DNA of 64,000 nucleotides from positions 35,176,723-35,240,722 of the forward strand of contig CM075103.1 of assembly GCA_037576195.1 (NCBI GenBank). The letters run 5' to 3'. The notes beneath the pieces were generated by a model, which searched no databases, had not been told where the DNA came from, and saw nothing but the letters and a program-made list of their open reading frames with translations. Numbering within the stretch: the stretch's first letter is position 1; each line of letters opens with the position of its first letter. Source of the DNA: Phytoseiulus persimilis (Eukaryota > Arthropoda > Arachnida > Mesostigmata > Phytoseiidae). This document shows positions 24,401-35,500 of this stretch, one piece after another. Position numbers and translations under genes: made by a program.

Positions 24401-26024
24401 GAATATGACCGGAGTCTTCCGGACGAGCAACGCTCGAGGAGCGAAAAACTCGTGCGGCGCCATCGAATCCATAATTAGTATGTTCACAACCATGGTAGGC
24501 GGACAATAACGGGTTAGTGGAGTTGTTACGAGTCTGTTTCCATGTAATCTCATGGTTGGTGTTCCGACATGAAATTTCTCCCAGGGTACCGTCGGCAAAT
24601 ACTGTGTTCTCGGTTTCGAGAAACCGTTGTATGCCGATTCGAATATTAGGTCTACTGAAACATATTCGCTATAGTCTAGTTTCAATCGAAACGGGTGTAG
24701 ACCTTTACCCGCACCAACCATTCTAATCTTAGAAACTCAAGGTGGGCTTTACTCACGTTTTACTTGCTCCGGTTCTGCAGTGAGCGCACGTGGAAGGGAA
24801 AACACGATTAATATACGAACAATTACTCGAGTTCACACTTCGAGAGAGTGAGTAAGTGCTGCCCAGCTTGGTTCCCGTCCCCTTCACTTGCTCGCTTCGC
24901 ACATAGTGGCAAGATAACTTTGTTCAGGATATCTCTCGTTCGGGAAACTTCCTTCCCCGAGACGCGGTCATGACTGGGTTCATTTCGAGTTTATGAATAT
25001 TCTAATGTAGTCAACAGACCGATCAGTTCCCGGGATACTGAGGCACATTTCTGTACGCCCATGCATTGATCCCAAGTGCAGGGTTGAGGAGAATCGTTCG
25101 ATATCGAGTCGAGACCATTGCGATCTCATCCGTCAGAGACGTTCCCGCTTTTGAAAGAAAAACTATTCGAGGACCACAAAACCAACGATCTGCTCGGAAA
25201 AGTGTCCCTTTCAGAAAGTGCGGAGGCCGGGAAGTCTCGATGGAGGATCGGCTCGACTTCTGGGTTTAGCTCGACTTTGTCCCGAGGGGAGCAGATCGCC
25301 CGGAGCTTCATTGGTTCCCAAGCAAGGGCTTCAATCCTCTGGCAAGGAGCTCAATATGATCCTTCGATTCATACAATCGTATCCTAAGTAAAGCATTAGA
25401 CGGAAAACTGAACTGACCTTGAAGCATCGATAAAGTATATGATGAGTGACGCAATGCTCAGTAAAAAGACAAGGACGACCTGGAAGGGAACCGGAGTCCT
25501 TTACACCTGAGCTGGGGGATGAGATTCTGGAGATCCAGATCCAGGAATACCACCTCCAGAATACCAGTCCGCATATGTCACAAGATACTCAACGCACTCC
25601 GATTGCTCCGGGCGCTTACCAGTATTCGACCCGTGGTCGTTTGTCCAGAGATCAGTCCTCCAGCCCAGTCTTTAGCCTCTGTCATCAACCCGATTTCGGT
25701 CCCGCCTTCCCCGGGCGCTTTTCTCTGAGCCGCTTGGTTTTGAACCCCAGCTGCTCCATCTGCCGCCGCTTGAGCTGCAGCTGCCGCAGCCTTGGCCTGG
25801 GCAGCTTTTCCGGCGTCAGCTTTCCGTTTCCGTGTACAGCAAAGGAAGGCGAAGGCACGCCATATCAAGATGATGAAGAGACCGGCCACGAATGTGCAAC
25901 CGGAGGACAGTAAGAAACACCACCATTTACGGGTTTTCAAGCATTCTTCTTGACTACTAATTGTCGTAGTCGTGACGGGCAGGTCTGTGAGAGCCGTTAG
26001 CAGATCCTCTGTCGTCGACGACAT
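6479..26024 (-). CDS. slo: Slowpoke BK calcium- and voltage-activated potassium channel alpha subunit
   Basis: Pore-forming plasma-membrane subunit of the large-conductance Ca2+-activated K+ channel; it repolarises neurons and muscle. Coding exons in order: 26024-25620, 25479-25418, 20744-20648, 20559-20459, 20350-20188, 20105-19938, one of two exon-7 copies (19502-19411 or 17777-17686), 16460-16350, 16197-16092, 15892-15740, 15650-15508, 15306-15181, 15078-14923, 14783-14707, 12985-12920, 11148-11080, 9950-9617, optional 9441-9367, 8857-8736, 8602-8544, 8298-8229, 8142-8046, 7952-7793, 7688-7577, 7449-7186, 7080-6834, 6725-6479. All phases join, giving 1268 aa, or 1293 with the cassette. Visible: S0 (about 34-60, WWCFLLSS), S4 (RFLRALRLM), pore TVGYGD (about 307-312), RCK1 start [19 protein letters not shown] heme-type motif (about 633-637), [12 protein letters not shown] before RCK2, calcium bowl DQDDDDDP (about 1049-1056), and tail GLEYKP. 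The start codon gives the acidic extracellular N-terminus usual for the family. An Ala-rich insert follows S0. The start of exon 17 and the full extent of 8857-8736 are the least certain boundaries. Confidence 0.97.
9367..9441 (-). CDS. slo: Probable optional 75-nt cassette exon of slo (RCK1-RCK2 linker)
   Basis: A pyrimidine-rich acceptor (TTTTTACAG) and a GTATGC donor bound an open 75-nt segment encoding [19 protein letters not shown] followed by EVKKLM. Entry and exit phases (2 and 2) match the flanking exons at 9950-9617 and 8857-8736, so inclusion adds 25 residues and skipping keeps the frame. It sits in the disordered linker where BK channels are known to carry alternative exons. The phase match and splice sites are seen; its use as an exon is inferred. 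Confidence 0.65.
9951..11079 (-). other. slo: slo intron 16, with no recognised exon
   Basis: This 1.1 kb intron precedes the Ser/Pro-rich linker exon. A minus-strand segment at about 9.9-10.03 kb reads [11 protein letters not shown] and resembles the start of the insect linker, but its frame ends in a stop and does not join the next exon, so it is not called. Confidence 0.45.
11149..12919 (-). other. slo: slo intron 15, with no recognised exon
   Basis: This 1.8 kb intron lies between the [11 protein letters not shown] exon and the [14 protein letters not shown] exon. In insects the slo linker can carry optional exons, but I found no segment here with matched phases and splice sites that I would defend. 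Confidence 0.45.
12986..14706 (-). other. slo: slo intron 14, with no recognised exon
   Basis: This 1.7 kb intron separates the KKCKCKN exon from the [10 protein letters not shown] exon. Plus-strand frames of 178 and 109 codons lie here but resemble nothing I know. A degenerate GATG/GATA tract occurs near 13.56-13.67 kb. Confidence 0.5.
13558..13668. repeat. Degenerate GATG/GAAT/GATA tetranucleotide tract
   Basis: Runs of gatg, gaat and gata steps interspersed with unique bases, inside slo intron 14. It looks like an eroded microsatellite. Confidence 0.7.
14892..14917. repeat. GA/CT dinucleotide tract beside a slo 5' splice site
   Basis: About twelve GA repeats on the plus strand. On the slo sense strand this is a CU tract that begins about 7 nt into the intron after exon 13 (donor GTGAGTTC). 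Confidence 0.9.
17686..17777 (-). CDS. slo: slo exon 7b, downstream member of a mutually exclusive pair
   Basis: This 92-nt paralogue of exon 7a encodes [18 protein letters not shown] and ends with SERGRR. It has a TTTTCTAG acceptor and a CGGAG|GTAGGC donor. It differs from 7a at the S6 position S/G, at E-L-L versus D-L-I, and across the linker to RCK1, so it should tune gating. Same length and same phases as 7a, with 1.6 kb of intron between the two. Confidence 0.93.
19411..19502 (-). CDS. slo: slo exon 7a, upstream member of a mutually exclusive pair
   Basis: This 92-nt exon encodes the cytoplasmic end of S6 and the start of the gating-ring linker ([18 protein letters not shown], ending RERGKR). 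It has a TTCTAG acceptor and an AAAAG|GTATTC donor. It enters at phase 0 and leaves at phase 2, exactly as exon 7b does. Including both would shift the frame, so only one can be used per mRNA. It has SGEF where 7b has GGTF. Confidence 0.93.
20745..25417 (-). other. slo: Large slo intron between the S0 exon group and S1
   Basis: This 4.7 kb intron is the largest in the gene. I looked for further S1-S4-like exon copies or a nested gene and found none. Open frames such as the 195-codon one near 21.0-21.6 kb have no channel similarity and no recognisable motif. Confidence 0.6.
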
Positions 26025-26573
26025 TTCGTATTGAATCGTTTCGGTTCGATTGGTTTGAGGGTTTAAACGTTGGTTGGTCAGCCGTTTTTCTTGCGTGCTT
26101 GCTGGGTATCAATCGGATTCCAACCGACTGGCTGGAACGCACTGAACGGGGAGGTAGCGGCAGCGACTGTGTCTGCGACGAGCTCTAGGCTACCTGACTC
26201 CCTAAGGGACTCGGATTCCGGTACGATCCGGCCCCAAAGCAGCACCTGGAACCAACAAGGCTTGACTCAACGGCTACCGCGGACGGCTCGAGTGCAAACG
26301 AGCCGGCGCTTGTTCGACTGACGATTCGTATTCGGCTCCCGTTAGCGCTTCGTCGGTCTACTCTTCGGAGCGTACGTCCGTGTGTCCGTTTTTCTGTCTC
26401 TGACGATGTGCTTGGAGCTCACTGGAGGGAGTGGAGGCGCATTCCTCGGTCGGAGAAGTTCAATTCGTCGATGGCGAAGTCGAACGTCAGTTGCCGAAAG
26501 ATTCCGAACTCGTTGAGTCGCGCCTAATTCTGTCTCGGAGAAGATCGAAGCAAGCATTTTCTCGTTGTCCCTG

Positions 26574-26609
26574 TCATCATCATCATCGTCGTCGTCGTCG
26601 TCGTCTTCG
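26574..26609. repeat. CAT/CGT triplet microsatellite
   Basis: Four to five CAT triplets run into about seven CGT triplets in the slo upstream region. Read on the minus strand it gives an Asp run in a 124-codon open frame that I do not regard as a gene. Confidence 0.85.
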
Positions 26610-28399
26610 TCTCCGGACTCGCCGTCGTCATTCCTGGCCCGCCTCCACCACGGTCCTCGGCCACAGACCCCACCAATTGTAGCCGGCAGGGTTCGTTTCG
26701 TCTTCGGGCCGCTCAAGTATGAATGAATTCACAGTCAAGTTAACGCTCACAGCAACACCGAGCTTGCGGTGGGTCTTCGTCCGTCCGTCCGTTGGTTGTT
26801 TTGTTGGAAATTGTGACGGAGAAGGCTCCTCCTTCGGGCTCGGTCTGCCGTATGCGAGTTGGAATAGTGATCGCGGTGATACCGCAGGTGGCGAGCAGAT
26901 GCGATGACTTGTGAACAGAGAGTGGTGTTCTCCTTCTGTTGTTTTCTCTTACCGCGATGAGTCGTAAACCTATGGACAACGTCTCGAGCTCGTCGAGAGT
27001 TCGAGGGAGCTTCTTGGTGTGACTCAGATGGTTCCGGGAAGCATCTGTCTCAGGAGGCGGGGAGGCTGCAAGGCTACAAACTGCGTCTTGAGCTGTAGAT
27101 AGGGGGAGAACGGCGTAGACTCATGGTGATCTGTTCCTTCTCTCTGCCTTTCTTTAGTGCGTTTCTTTCTCAGGATCGACAGCGGTCGAGCGTGCGTGAA
27201 AATCGACCAATGGAGGTTTTGACGACACTGATCCTCCTCGTTGATTCCTTCTGTCCTCTTATCGAGTGTGGGGGTGTCAGAAACTTTGATCTGGGCAAAT
27301 GCAGCACGCACGATCTCGGCGACAAAGGCAGGAGTATCGGTGGCGAGAGCAGCGACGAAGAAGATTCTGGGTTGAATTGCGGCAAAATCTCGACGTCGAG
27401 TGAAGCCAGCTGTAGTGGTAGTTGTTGCAGTTGTCGTCGCCGGGCTCGTAGCTTCAGAAAATACGAGCGGGATGGTGCAGCAGACGAAGTAGACGGAGAT
27501 GATATCGGAGGAGACAATGAGAACCTTGATGAGCTGAATGTGGGAAGATAATGATTCTGCTGCGCTTTCAGTGTTACTTGTCGTTTTCGCGGTAGTTGCT
27601 CTTCAGGTGGCGGTGACGATGGGAGCGAGCGTAACTGATGCATTGCGTCACGCTCTCGAACGCTGCTACTGCTGCTTTTGCTTCAGCTAATGCTGCTACT
27701 TCCGCGGCTGCTGGTTACTCTTCACTATTGGACTGCAGTCGACTCGACTAACGTGGTCTCCGTGCCCGCTACCTCTGTCTGTCTGACCGATCAGCAGCCG
27801 ATGGCTGGACTCTCTCGGTGACTCTTCCTGGGTCCTGGTAACTACACTCTCCAAGCACACTGCAGCACGCACTGTGAGTCTGGAGCGAACTGCAACCCAC
27901 GTGAAATATCCAATCTAGAAGCACGTCTGCCACTCCCCGGGGAGAACAGCAGAAGAGTTCACTTCTCGCTTCTTCTGCTGAGGCTTCTGCCGAAGCTGCT
28001 GCTACCTGCACTAAGAAGCTGTTTGTCGGGCTCGCTTGTCTGCTGCTGTTTTTGTAGCTGATGTTTCAGCCAGCAGATCGTAGCCGGTGATGGTGATCTA
28101 GGTTTCACTTGAGCATGCTGACTGACGGCTGGTTGGCTGATGTTAGCTTGTCAATCGCTTGATGGTTTTCCCTGGTACGCTCACCAACCAGCCTCCCAGG
28201 CTCGAGGCCTGCCTCTCTGGCCTGGTTGGACTGTCGATCAGAGGGCCCCGAGTGAGAGCGCCCGCCCGTAGCGCCACCTCGCCACCAGGCCGCCAGTCAG
28301 GCCATACATAGAGGCCGCCACGCAGGAGTTCGCTGGCTGCAGGGAGAACTCTACGTTCACTCTCTGCAGGCTCTCGCCCCGAACACAGAAAGAGGCATG

Positions 28400-28424
28400 A
28401 CGTCGTCGTCGTCGTCGTCGTCGC
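28400..28424. repeat. CGT triplet microsatellite
   Basis: Eight consecutive CGT/GTC triplets in the divergent slo/GABA-B-R2 intergenic region. Confidence 0.85.
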
Positions 28425-29579
28425 TGTAATGCAGCAAACTAACCCTCTCCAAACGATATGAGCAGCTGCGCCTCCCAGTGGTGGTTTCTGCTGCTACCTC
28501 CACTGGATCCTGGCCTTCGGGAGCAAACGAATTTATCTCGGACTTGCATCAGCGCCTCCTCTCGGCGCTCAGTAAAATGTGAATAATCTCTTCTTCGTCA
28601 TTAGGAACTTCATCAGGCTTTCCAGGGAAATACCGCTGCGGCTGCTCATTATTTCCACCCGAACATCTGACGATTCATTCGGGAACCGCGAGCTGTCGGA
28701 TCCGGTCCTGTTCCAGGGGAAGGGAGATGAGTCCTTCCTCGCCCCCGAAGCCGTCTAGTAAGGGAAGACAGGCTCCCATCGTGATTCGCCCCGCAGAGGA
28801 CGCTGGGGGCGATCGTGTGGTCATCGATCCAGATTCGGTCCCGGAAGGGGAGCGAATACCCCGAAACACGCGAGCAACGTCGGAGAGCTGCTCTATGATC
28901 ACACCAGAATGATCGGCGGACTCTGTGCAGCCGCGATCGCCGTCTTTCGTCGGGCGCTTCCTGAAATTCAGGCTGGGGTTCCTGGCGCAGCGCTTGAAAA
29001 AACTGTATTCCATCAAGGATGCTGGCAAAACTCCTTTAGCGAGGCAGCCGAGAGAACTCTCCACTGATGAATTCGTGTCCGCCCGGTCGATTTCTCCGAG
29101 GAGTCAGCTCCGTCCATGCCTCCCAAAATCTCTATCCTTCTCCCCGTTCGGTAGACTGGAGTCGTTCGATTGGTTCGATCACTCCGACTTTCTTTCTTCG
29201 ACCCCGATATATGAATTCGGAGCCGAGACTCTCTTCCGGTTGAGCAGGTCACTCCGAGCGCGGATTCGAGGTTTCTCGCTCCTTGGAACGTTCTCTCCGG
29301 TGGCCCGCTCGACTCGGAACTCTCGAGGAGGAGGGTTCCACACGGGAGGCCCCAATCCAATATGGCGCCGTGCAACGAACTGTTTGCCCCCACCACTATG
29401 GAGATTACAACTTGTCGGAGGAAGCATTCTGGCTCTTGTCTCCGGAGCGAGATACTTCATATGCGCGCGTGAACCCTTGACCCGATGTGAGCTCTCCCCG
29501 TCTGACTCGGTAGATCAACGTCGCCGGAGTCATGTTAATCCAGCCGAGGTTGTCGAAACCCGCCTCGGGATCGTTTGAG

Positions 29580-32500
29580 ATGAATGCGGCAAGCATGAAA
29601 CAGATTGTTTTCGTTCTGATCACTCTGTTCGAGATTTCGCTCATCAACGGCCATAGGAGCCACGGAGCGGGCCACAACCATCATCGGATCATCACTCATC
29701 GACATGTCCGAGAGCCGAAGGAATTGCATCTGGCCGCCGTTTTCCCCATGCAAGGTAGGCAAGTGGGGGCAGTTCACGGACGGATGAGCGCCCCCACTCC
29801 ATCCGAAAAAGCTCGCGACACTGTGGCTGCTCCACGTCCGATGTCTCCGGAGAGGCGCTCTCCCGGTTCTTCGTCAGAAAACAGAGCAGACAGTGTCAAG
29901 ATGAAGTTCTTTCTTCTTCCCGAATTTCGAGACGATTCGGTTCGGTAGCGAGTCAGTCCGACTCAAAACTTGTTCACTGCAGTCGATAGCGATTCGCGGT
30001 TGTTTGAGGAAGTATCACATCTCTAACTCGTCGTAACTCGGCTAATATTCTTGTTTAGGGCACGGAGGATGGCTTGGAGGTCAAGGGTGTTTACCGGCAG
30101 CTCTTATGGCACTTGAAGATGTAAACAATAGGAGTGACCTTTTATCTGGTTATAAACTCCGACTCCACTGGAGAGATAGCCAGGTAACACCTTCATTGAG
30201 ATCGACCTCGGTTGCCACTTGAGGATCTATTGCCTTCGGGGTTCGCTCTGAGTTTTATGTTCCCGGTGGTTACAGTGCAACCCTGGAAAGGCCGCCAGCG
30301 AAATGTATGATCTGTTGTACGACCCCCCGACAAAACTCATGATGCTCGGGGGCTGTTCGATCGTTTCCTCCACCATAGGAGAGGCTGCCAAAATGTGGAA
30401 CCTCGTTGTGGTATGAGTTGAGCAAAATATTCGCTCCTTCAGCAATACCTTTCGGAATGACAATCACCGAAATAGTTTAATCCCAACTGACTGCTCTCTA
30501 GGTGTCGTACGGGTCGTCGAGTCCGGCGCTTTCGAACCGTCACCGGTTCCCGACTTTCTTCAGGACGCACCCGTCGGCAACGATCCACAATCCAACCAGA
30601 ATAAAACTCTTCAAGATGTTTGACTGGTCTCGAATCGCCATAATCCAGGAAGCGGAGGAAGTTTTCACATCGGTAGGGGCTGCTCTCTCTCTCTCTCTCT
30701 CTCTCCCGAAGCGAAACTCTCCGGAGAACTCCAACTGCAAACTCTCAGACACTCGAATGCATCCCTGCTTTTTCATCAGACAGGTGTAGATCTTGAAGCT
30801 CGCTGCAAGGAGGCGAACATCGAAGTTGTTTCGCGGGTCAACTTTATAACAGATCCCACGGATGCCGTGAAGACACTGAAGGTTGGTCGCGCCGTAGCCG
30901 ATTACCGGCGTGAGATCCACTTTATTTCCATTTCAAACAGCTCGAGATCAGACGATATCCTTCCGACTTTCCAGAGACAGGATGCCCGGATTATCGTCGG
31001 CATGTTCTACGTGGCCGCGGCCCGACGTGTGTTTTGCGAGGCCTACAGGTGAGTTTCGATATCCCATGGGGTTCCGCGAGAGGCACACGAGTCTCCTCCC
31101 GGTAGCGAACCCTGAGATCTCAACTGACAGCGAGGTTGCACTTCAAGGCAAAGAATATTTGGGAAGCAATATGTGTGGCTCCTGATCGGCTGGTATGAAG
31201 ACGATTGGTACACCATCCAAGACAAGGCGAGTGCAACGTTAACTTACGACTCGATGATCAGATAGAGCCGATGCGATCCCCGTCGCGTGCTCCCACCGTC
31301 ACTTTTCGTCCCGCAACGCCTCCATGATCGGAGAAAGTTCTCAAGAGCATTTGATCCACAGGGGCACAATTGCACCACGGATGAGCTCAAACAAGCCCTC
31401 GAGGGCCACATCACTACCGAGGCTCTCATGTTGTACAAGGAGGAGAATAAAACCATATCAGGAATGGTGAGAGAATCAAGCTAGATAATTCGAGGAGGTA
31501 GAAGGATTTTCTGAATTTGATCTGCACAAACTTTGCGCTCCTCGTGCTCCATGAATTCATCTGATTCGGACTCAATTTGAAGACCTCGCGGACATTCATG
31601 GATCGTTACATACAAACCCTCGAGAAGGACAACAACACGAATGGGAGACGACCGGAAGGTTTTCAGGTGCGTGCATTGGCATCTGCAACACAAGTAGAAA
31701 GGAGAATCCGCTCTGGAAGGCCGTGGACAGATGTATGCCGCGATCAGTGAAATACACTTTTGCTAAACAGGAGGCTCCCCTGGCCTACGACGCGATATGG
31801 GCGGTCGCTCTGGCACTCAACAAGACCATTGCCAAGCTCAAACAAAGAGGAGAAGCCATAGAAAACTTCACGTATACAAACAAAAGAATCATGGGAGAAC
31901 TCTGGAAAGCCATGAATGCAACTCAGTTCCTTGGAGTGTCTGTGAGTGTCACCTAGACAATCCATGTTCAGGTTATTTTACAGTATGACGAGCTGAAAAC
32001 TTCGCTTCTTCGCCTCCCATCGATTCGCTCACCGTTCTTTCAAGGGTTACGTGAGCTTCTCAGCCAAGGGAGATCGTATGGCGCAAACTCAGATCGAACA
32101 GATGATCAGTGAGTATCGACACGCTGGGAATCGTTCCATTTGGGGTCTCCGTCCGCGCGAAGGAATAATGGAGTTGCAGATTGGATACTTTCTCGTGACC
32201 GACACCAAAACTCCAGTTTGGATCATAGTAGCGAAGCGGAACGAGAACCGCACAAGTAGTCCGTCGACTCAGGCGTTCCACTTTGCAGACGGGACGTACT
32301 ATAAAATCGGATACTACGACTACCCGACGGACGATTATCAAAAAACTTTATTCGATCCTCAATGGATTGACGGGAAACAGCCCCAGGACAGAACCATCAT
32401 AAAGGTGGGTTTTGTCAAAGGCAGCCTCGGTGCATCGTCCTCATGTGGTTTTCAGGAGCGTCGCAGCGTGTTCCAGGGCGCTCATCGCGTTGAAACTTCT

Positions 32501-35500
32501 CTTTTCAGACAACTCTGCGAACCGTTTCCCTAGGACTATTCATAGGGATGACCGCAGTCGCGTTTCTTGGGATAATATGGGCGATCGGCCTCCTTATCTT
32601 CAACTGGGTCTTCAGAAATTCACGGTTCGTATCGTGGTGGCATCGCACGGATGGCGAAACTGTATCCAGTGCACACGTTGCTTCGAGGCCGCCCTATCAG
32701 GCCCCGTTCCTGTAGGCGGCGGCTTACGGAGACACCAAATGCACTGATTCATACCCTCAAAATGAACCCGTTTTCGAAGAAGATCGCCCCTAATTGCAGA
32801 TACATTGCTTGGTCGCATCCTTCCTGCAACAACATCCTACTCGTCGGAGTCATCGTTTGTCAATTCTCAGTGGCACTCTTGGGTCAGTCCGCAGAACAGT
32901 TTCGTTTAACCCTATCAACTCATTTCCTACGGCAGAGAGACCAATTTTGCTTGCTGACTTCACAGGTCTGGACGGTCAGTTTGTTGACGTGTCACTGTAT
33001 CCGCATATTTGCCAGTCACGCGCTTGGCTCCTAACGACGGGCTTCAGCTTAGCTTTCGGTTCGATGTTCTCGAAAATTTGGAGAGTTCATCGACTGGCTA
33101 CGAAAGCGAAAGCGGAGTCGAAAGCTGAGGTATGTAGACCTTGGTTTTGAACCGGGCGTGACAGGTTAGACATCAAGGGATCCACGGTCGACCAGGGAGG
33201 GCTTCATCGGAATAGGCTTGCGAGTAACGTTCTTGGTCCGATTACCCACAGATGCAGAAAATCAAATCATGGAAGCTGTACTCAATCGTGGGCGTGCTTT
33301 TGACCATCGATTTCATCATCTTGGTTGCGTGGACGATAATAGACCCGATGCAGGTTAGTCATCTCTGGTGAATTCATGACCATGGCGCAAATATTCAACG
33401 AAGTAGATGTCGTTTTCAACATTCACGAGCGTCAACCCAATCGGAGTCCCTTGATATGCGAATCCATCGCAGTTGCACCTTGTCCAGATTTTGAATGATC
33501 AAGATGGCAACATCCAAGGCTTGACAATGGGCGGATGAAATGGGAGGAACAGAGCGAACACATGTCAAGTCGAACGACGTCTTGTCCTCCAAGCCACTGG
33601 CGCGCATCACTATCCTTGGGAATTCATGAATGGTGTTGGCGTGAAGGGCATGATGGCTTCGATTCTCTAGCAGTTCTCGAATCGAATTTTCAGCGCAAAA
33701 TTCAAATTTTCCCGCACGAGGATCCACCAGGAGACGTGGATGAAGATGTCAAGATCCAGCCGGAGCTTGAACTCTGCGTGTCGGAGCACCATAATGTCTG
33801 GCTTGGAGTCATGTACTCATATAAAGTGAGTTTTCGTCCTCGGGGTCCCTTAACGCTCGCAACGGTTCGAGGCCAGCAAATCCCCCTCCCGAAGCCTCTC
33901 GAACTTAGCCGGGCTCTTCCTTGAATTCCAGGGACTGGTGCTGCTCTTCGGAATATTTTTGGCCTACGAAACGCGATCCGTTAAAATAAAGCTCCTCAAC
34001 GACAGTCGTTTAGTGGGGATGTCGATATATAACGTTGTTATCCTATGTTTGATCACGACTCCTGTAACTATGGTGAGTCCGCGACTGCATTCCGATTCTT
34101 CCGACGAACAATCGATTGCCAATTATTGCTTCCCTCGAACTTTCATAGTGCCGTGTTGTTCCCAGCAGAACATGATTTTGAATGATCCCAACTCTGTATC
34201 TCAAATCAGGTGATCGGCTCACAACAAGACGCTTGCTTCGCTTTCGTTGCACTGGCGATCATATTCTGCTCGTACATTTCCATGACTCTTGTTTTCATAC
34301 CCAAGGTAAGTCATAACTTTGGAAACTGCGATTTTCCCTAGAGGATGGTGCCCAAGAAGGGGTTTCATTCCTTCATCATGCTCGGAAGCAGAGGAAAAGA
34401 GAATAGGGCTGTCACACCTCTTGCGGGAGGGGGGGGGGGGGTCCTTCGTCTCCCTCGAAACTGTCAGCGATAGCCGGTCTTTTCCGATGAGATATCAGGA
34501 TCGATCCCCGAGACTTTCCGGCTCATAGACGTATCCCTATCGCTTCCGCGACGGAGCTCTAGTTCCGGAATATCTCCTCATGTGACATCCCCGCGAGACT
34601 GCGCTCATGATAGTGCTCAAGCAGAGAAACTCACCGGCCTGTTGGTGATCTCATGAGTTCAGCACACGTGACTCGCTGAACTCTAATTACTCTGCCACTG
34701 GACTCAAACGGAGACAGCAACGAGAGGACAGCGTACAGCCTCTGACCAGTGGTTCTCAGCGCAGAGCAGAACAGTTACCTATCGGATACGATACCCTCTC
34801 CAGATCGCGTATTCTTTGAAAGTTCATGGCGCGACACACGCGCTGCTCCACAAGTCGATTTTTCAAAGCAACAGGGCAATGAATCCCGTAGCGGTTCGGT
34901 CCCCTGAACCTTCATTGTGAAGCAGAGGAGAAAATCATTCCGTGCATGATCTCTAGATTGCAGAACTGGTCCGTCGACCTAGAGAAAGACATGATTGTCG
35001 AGGGTTAGCCGACAATGCTAGCTCTCGGGAAGAAGAGGAGAAGCTCCGTAAGCTGCAAATGGAGAACGAATCATTAAAGAGACAGATACAAGAGGTAAGA
35101 TGAGAGAAAGTTGTGAGACGAATGGGAGTCCGGTGATCCATCGAGTGTCAGAAAGGCGAGCGAGAACTCGTCGAGAAGTTGGACGAGGCGAGCAACCGAC
35201 TCGCGACCCGAGCGCATTCCAGATGAGCTAGCGGTCGGCATCGTGACGCTTATCGTCGCCGTCTAGCAGTTGAATTCGACCTGATTTGATTGGAGTTTCA
35301 AACGCTCCCCATCATTGTTGGGGGTGTTAATTACCGCAGCCAATGACACGTTCGCCAGAGGAATACCGCGAACTCCAATCAAGTGGTTTTGTTTTTTCGC
35401 CAAGCGGGCGCCAGCATACGGAGTTTTCAAGCGTTAGCTTATTTGGAACTGTGATCGGTTTTCAGAAAGAGGAGCAGATAGAAGCGATCAAAACTAAACT

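Larger units (their letters stand above)
26025..29579. promoter_or_regulatory. Divergent intergenic region between slo and GABA-B-R2
   Basis: The two genes start 3,555 bp apart and are transcribed away from each other, so their promoters and 5' UTRs, possibly with non-coding first exons, must lie here or be interleaved here. The sequence is rich in CTG, CGT and GCC-type triplets and has several overlapping open frames on both strands, as expected for GC-biased leader or promoter DNA. I could not place a TATA box or initiator with confidence. Confidence 0.55.

Noticed and set aside
26342-26716. Minus-strand 124-codon frame with a long Asp run upstream of slo.
   Set aside because: The acidic run is simply the CGT/CAT microsatellite read in one frame. 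The flanks look like leader DNA and no exon partner was found.
27123-27643. Overlapping 142-codon (plus) and 157-codon (minus) frames in the slo/GABA-B-R2 intergenic region.
   Set aside because: Both strands are open over the same triplet-rich DNA, which is expected from composition. Neither shows a conserved domain.
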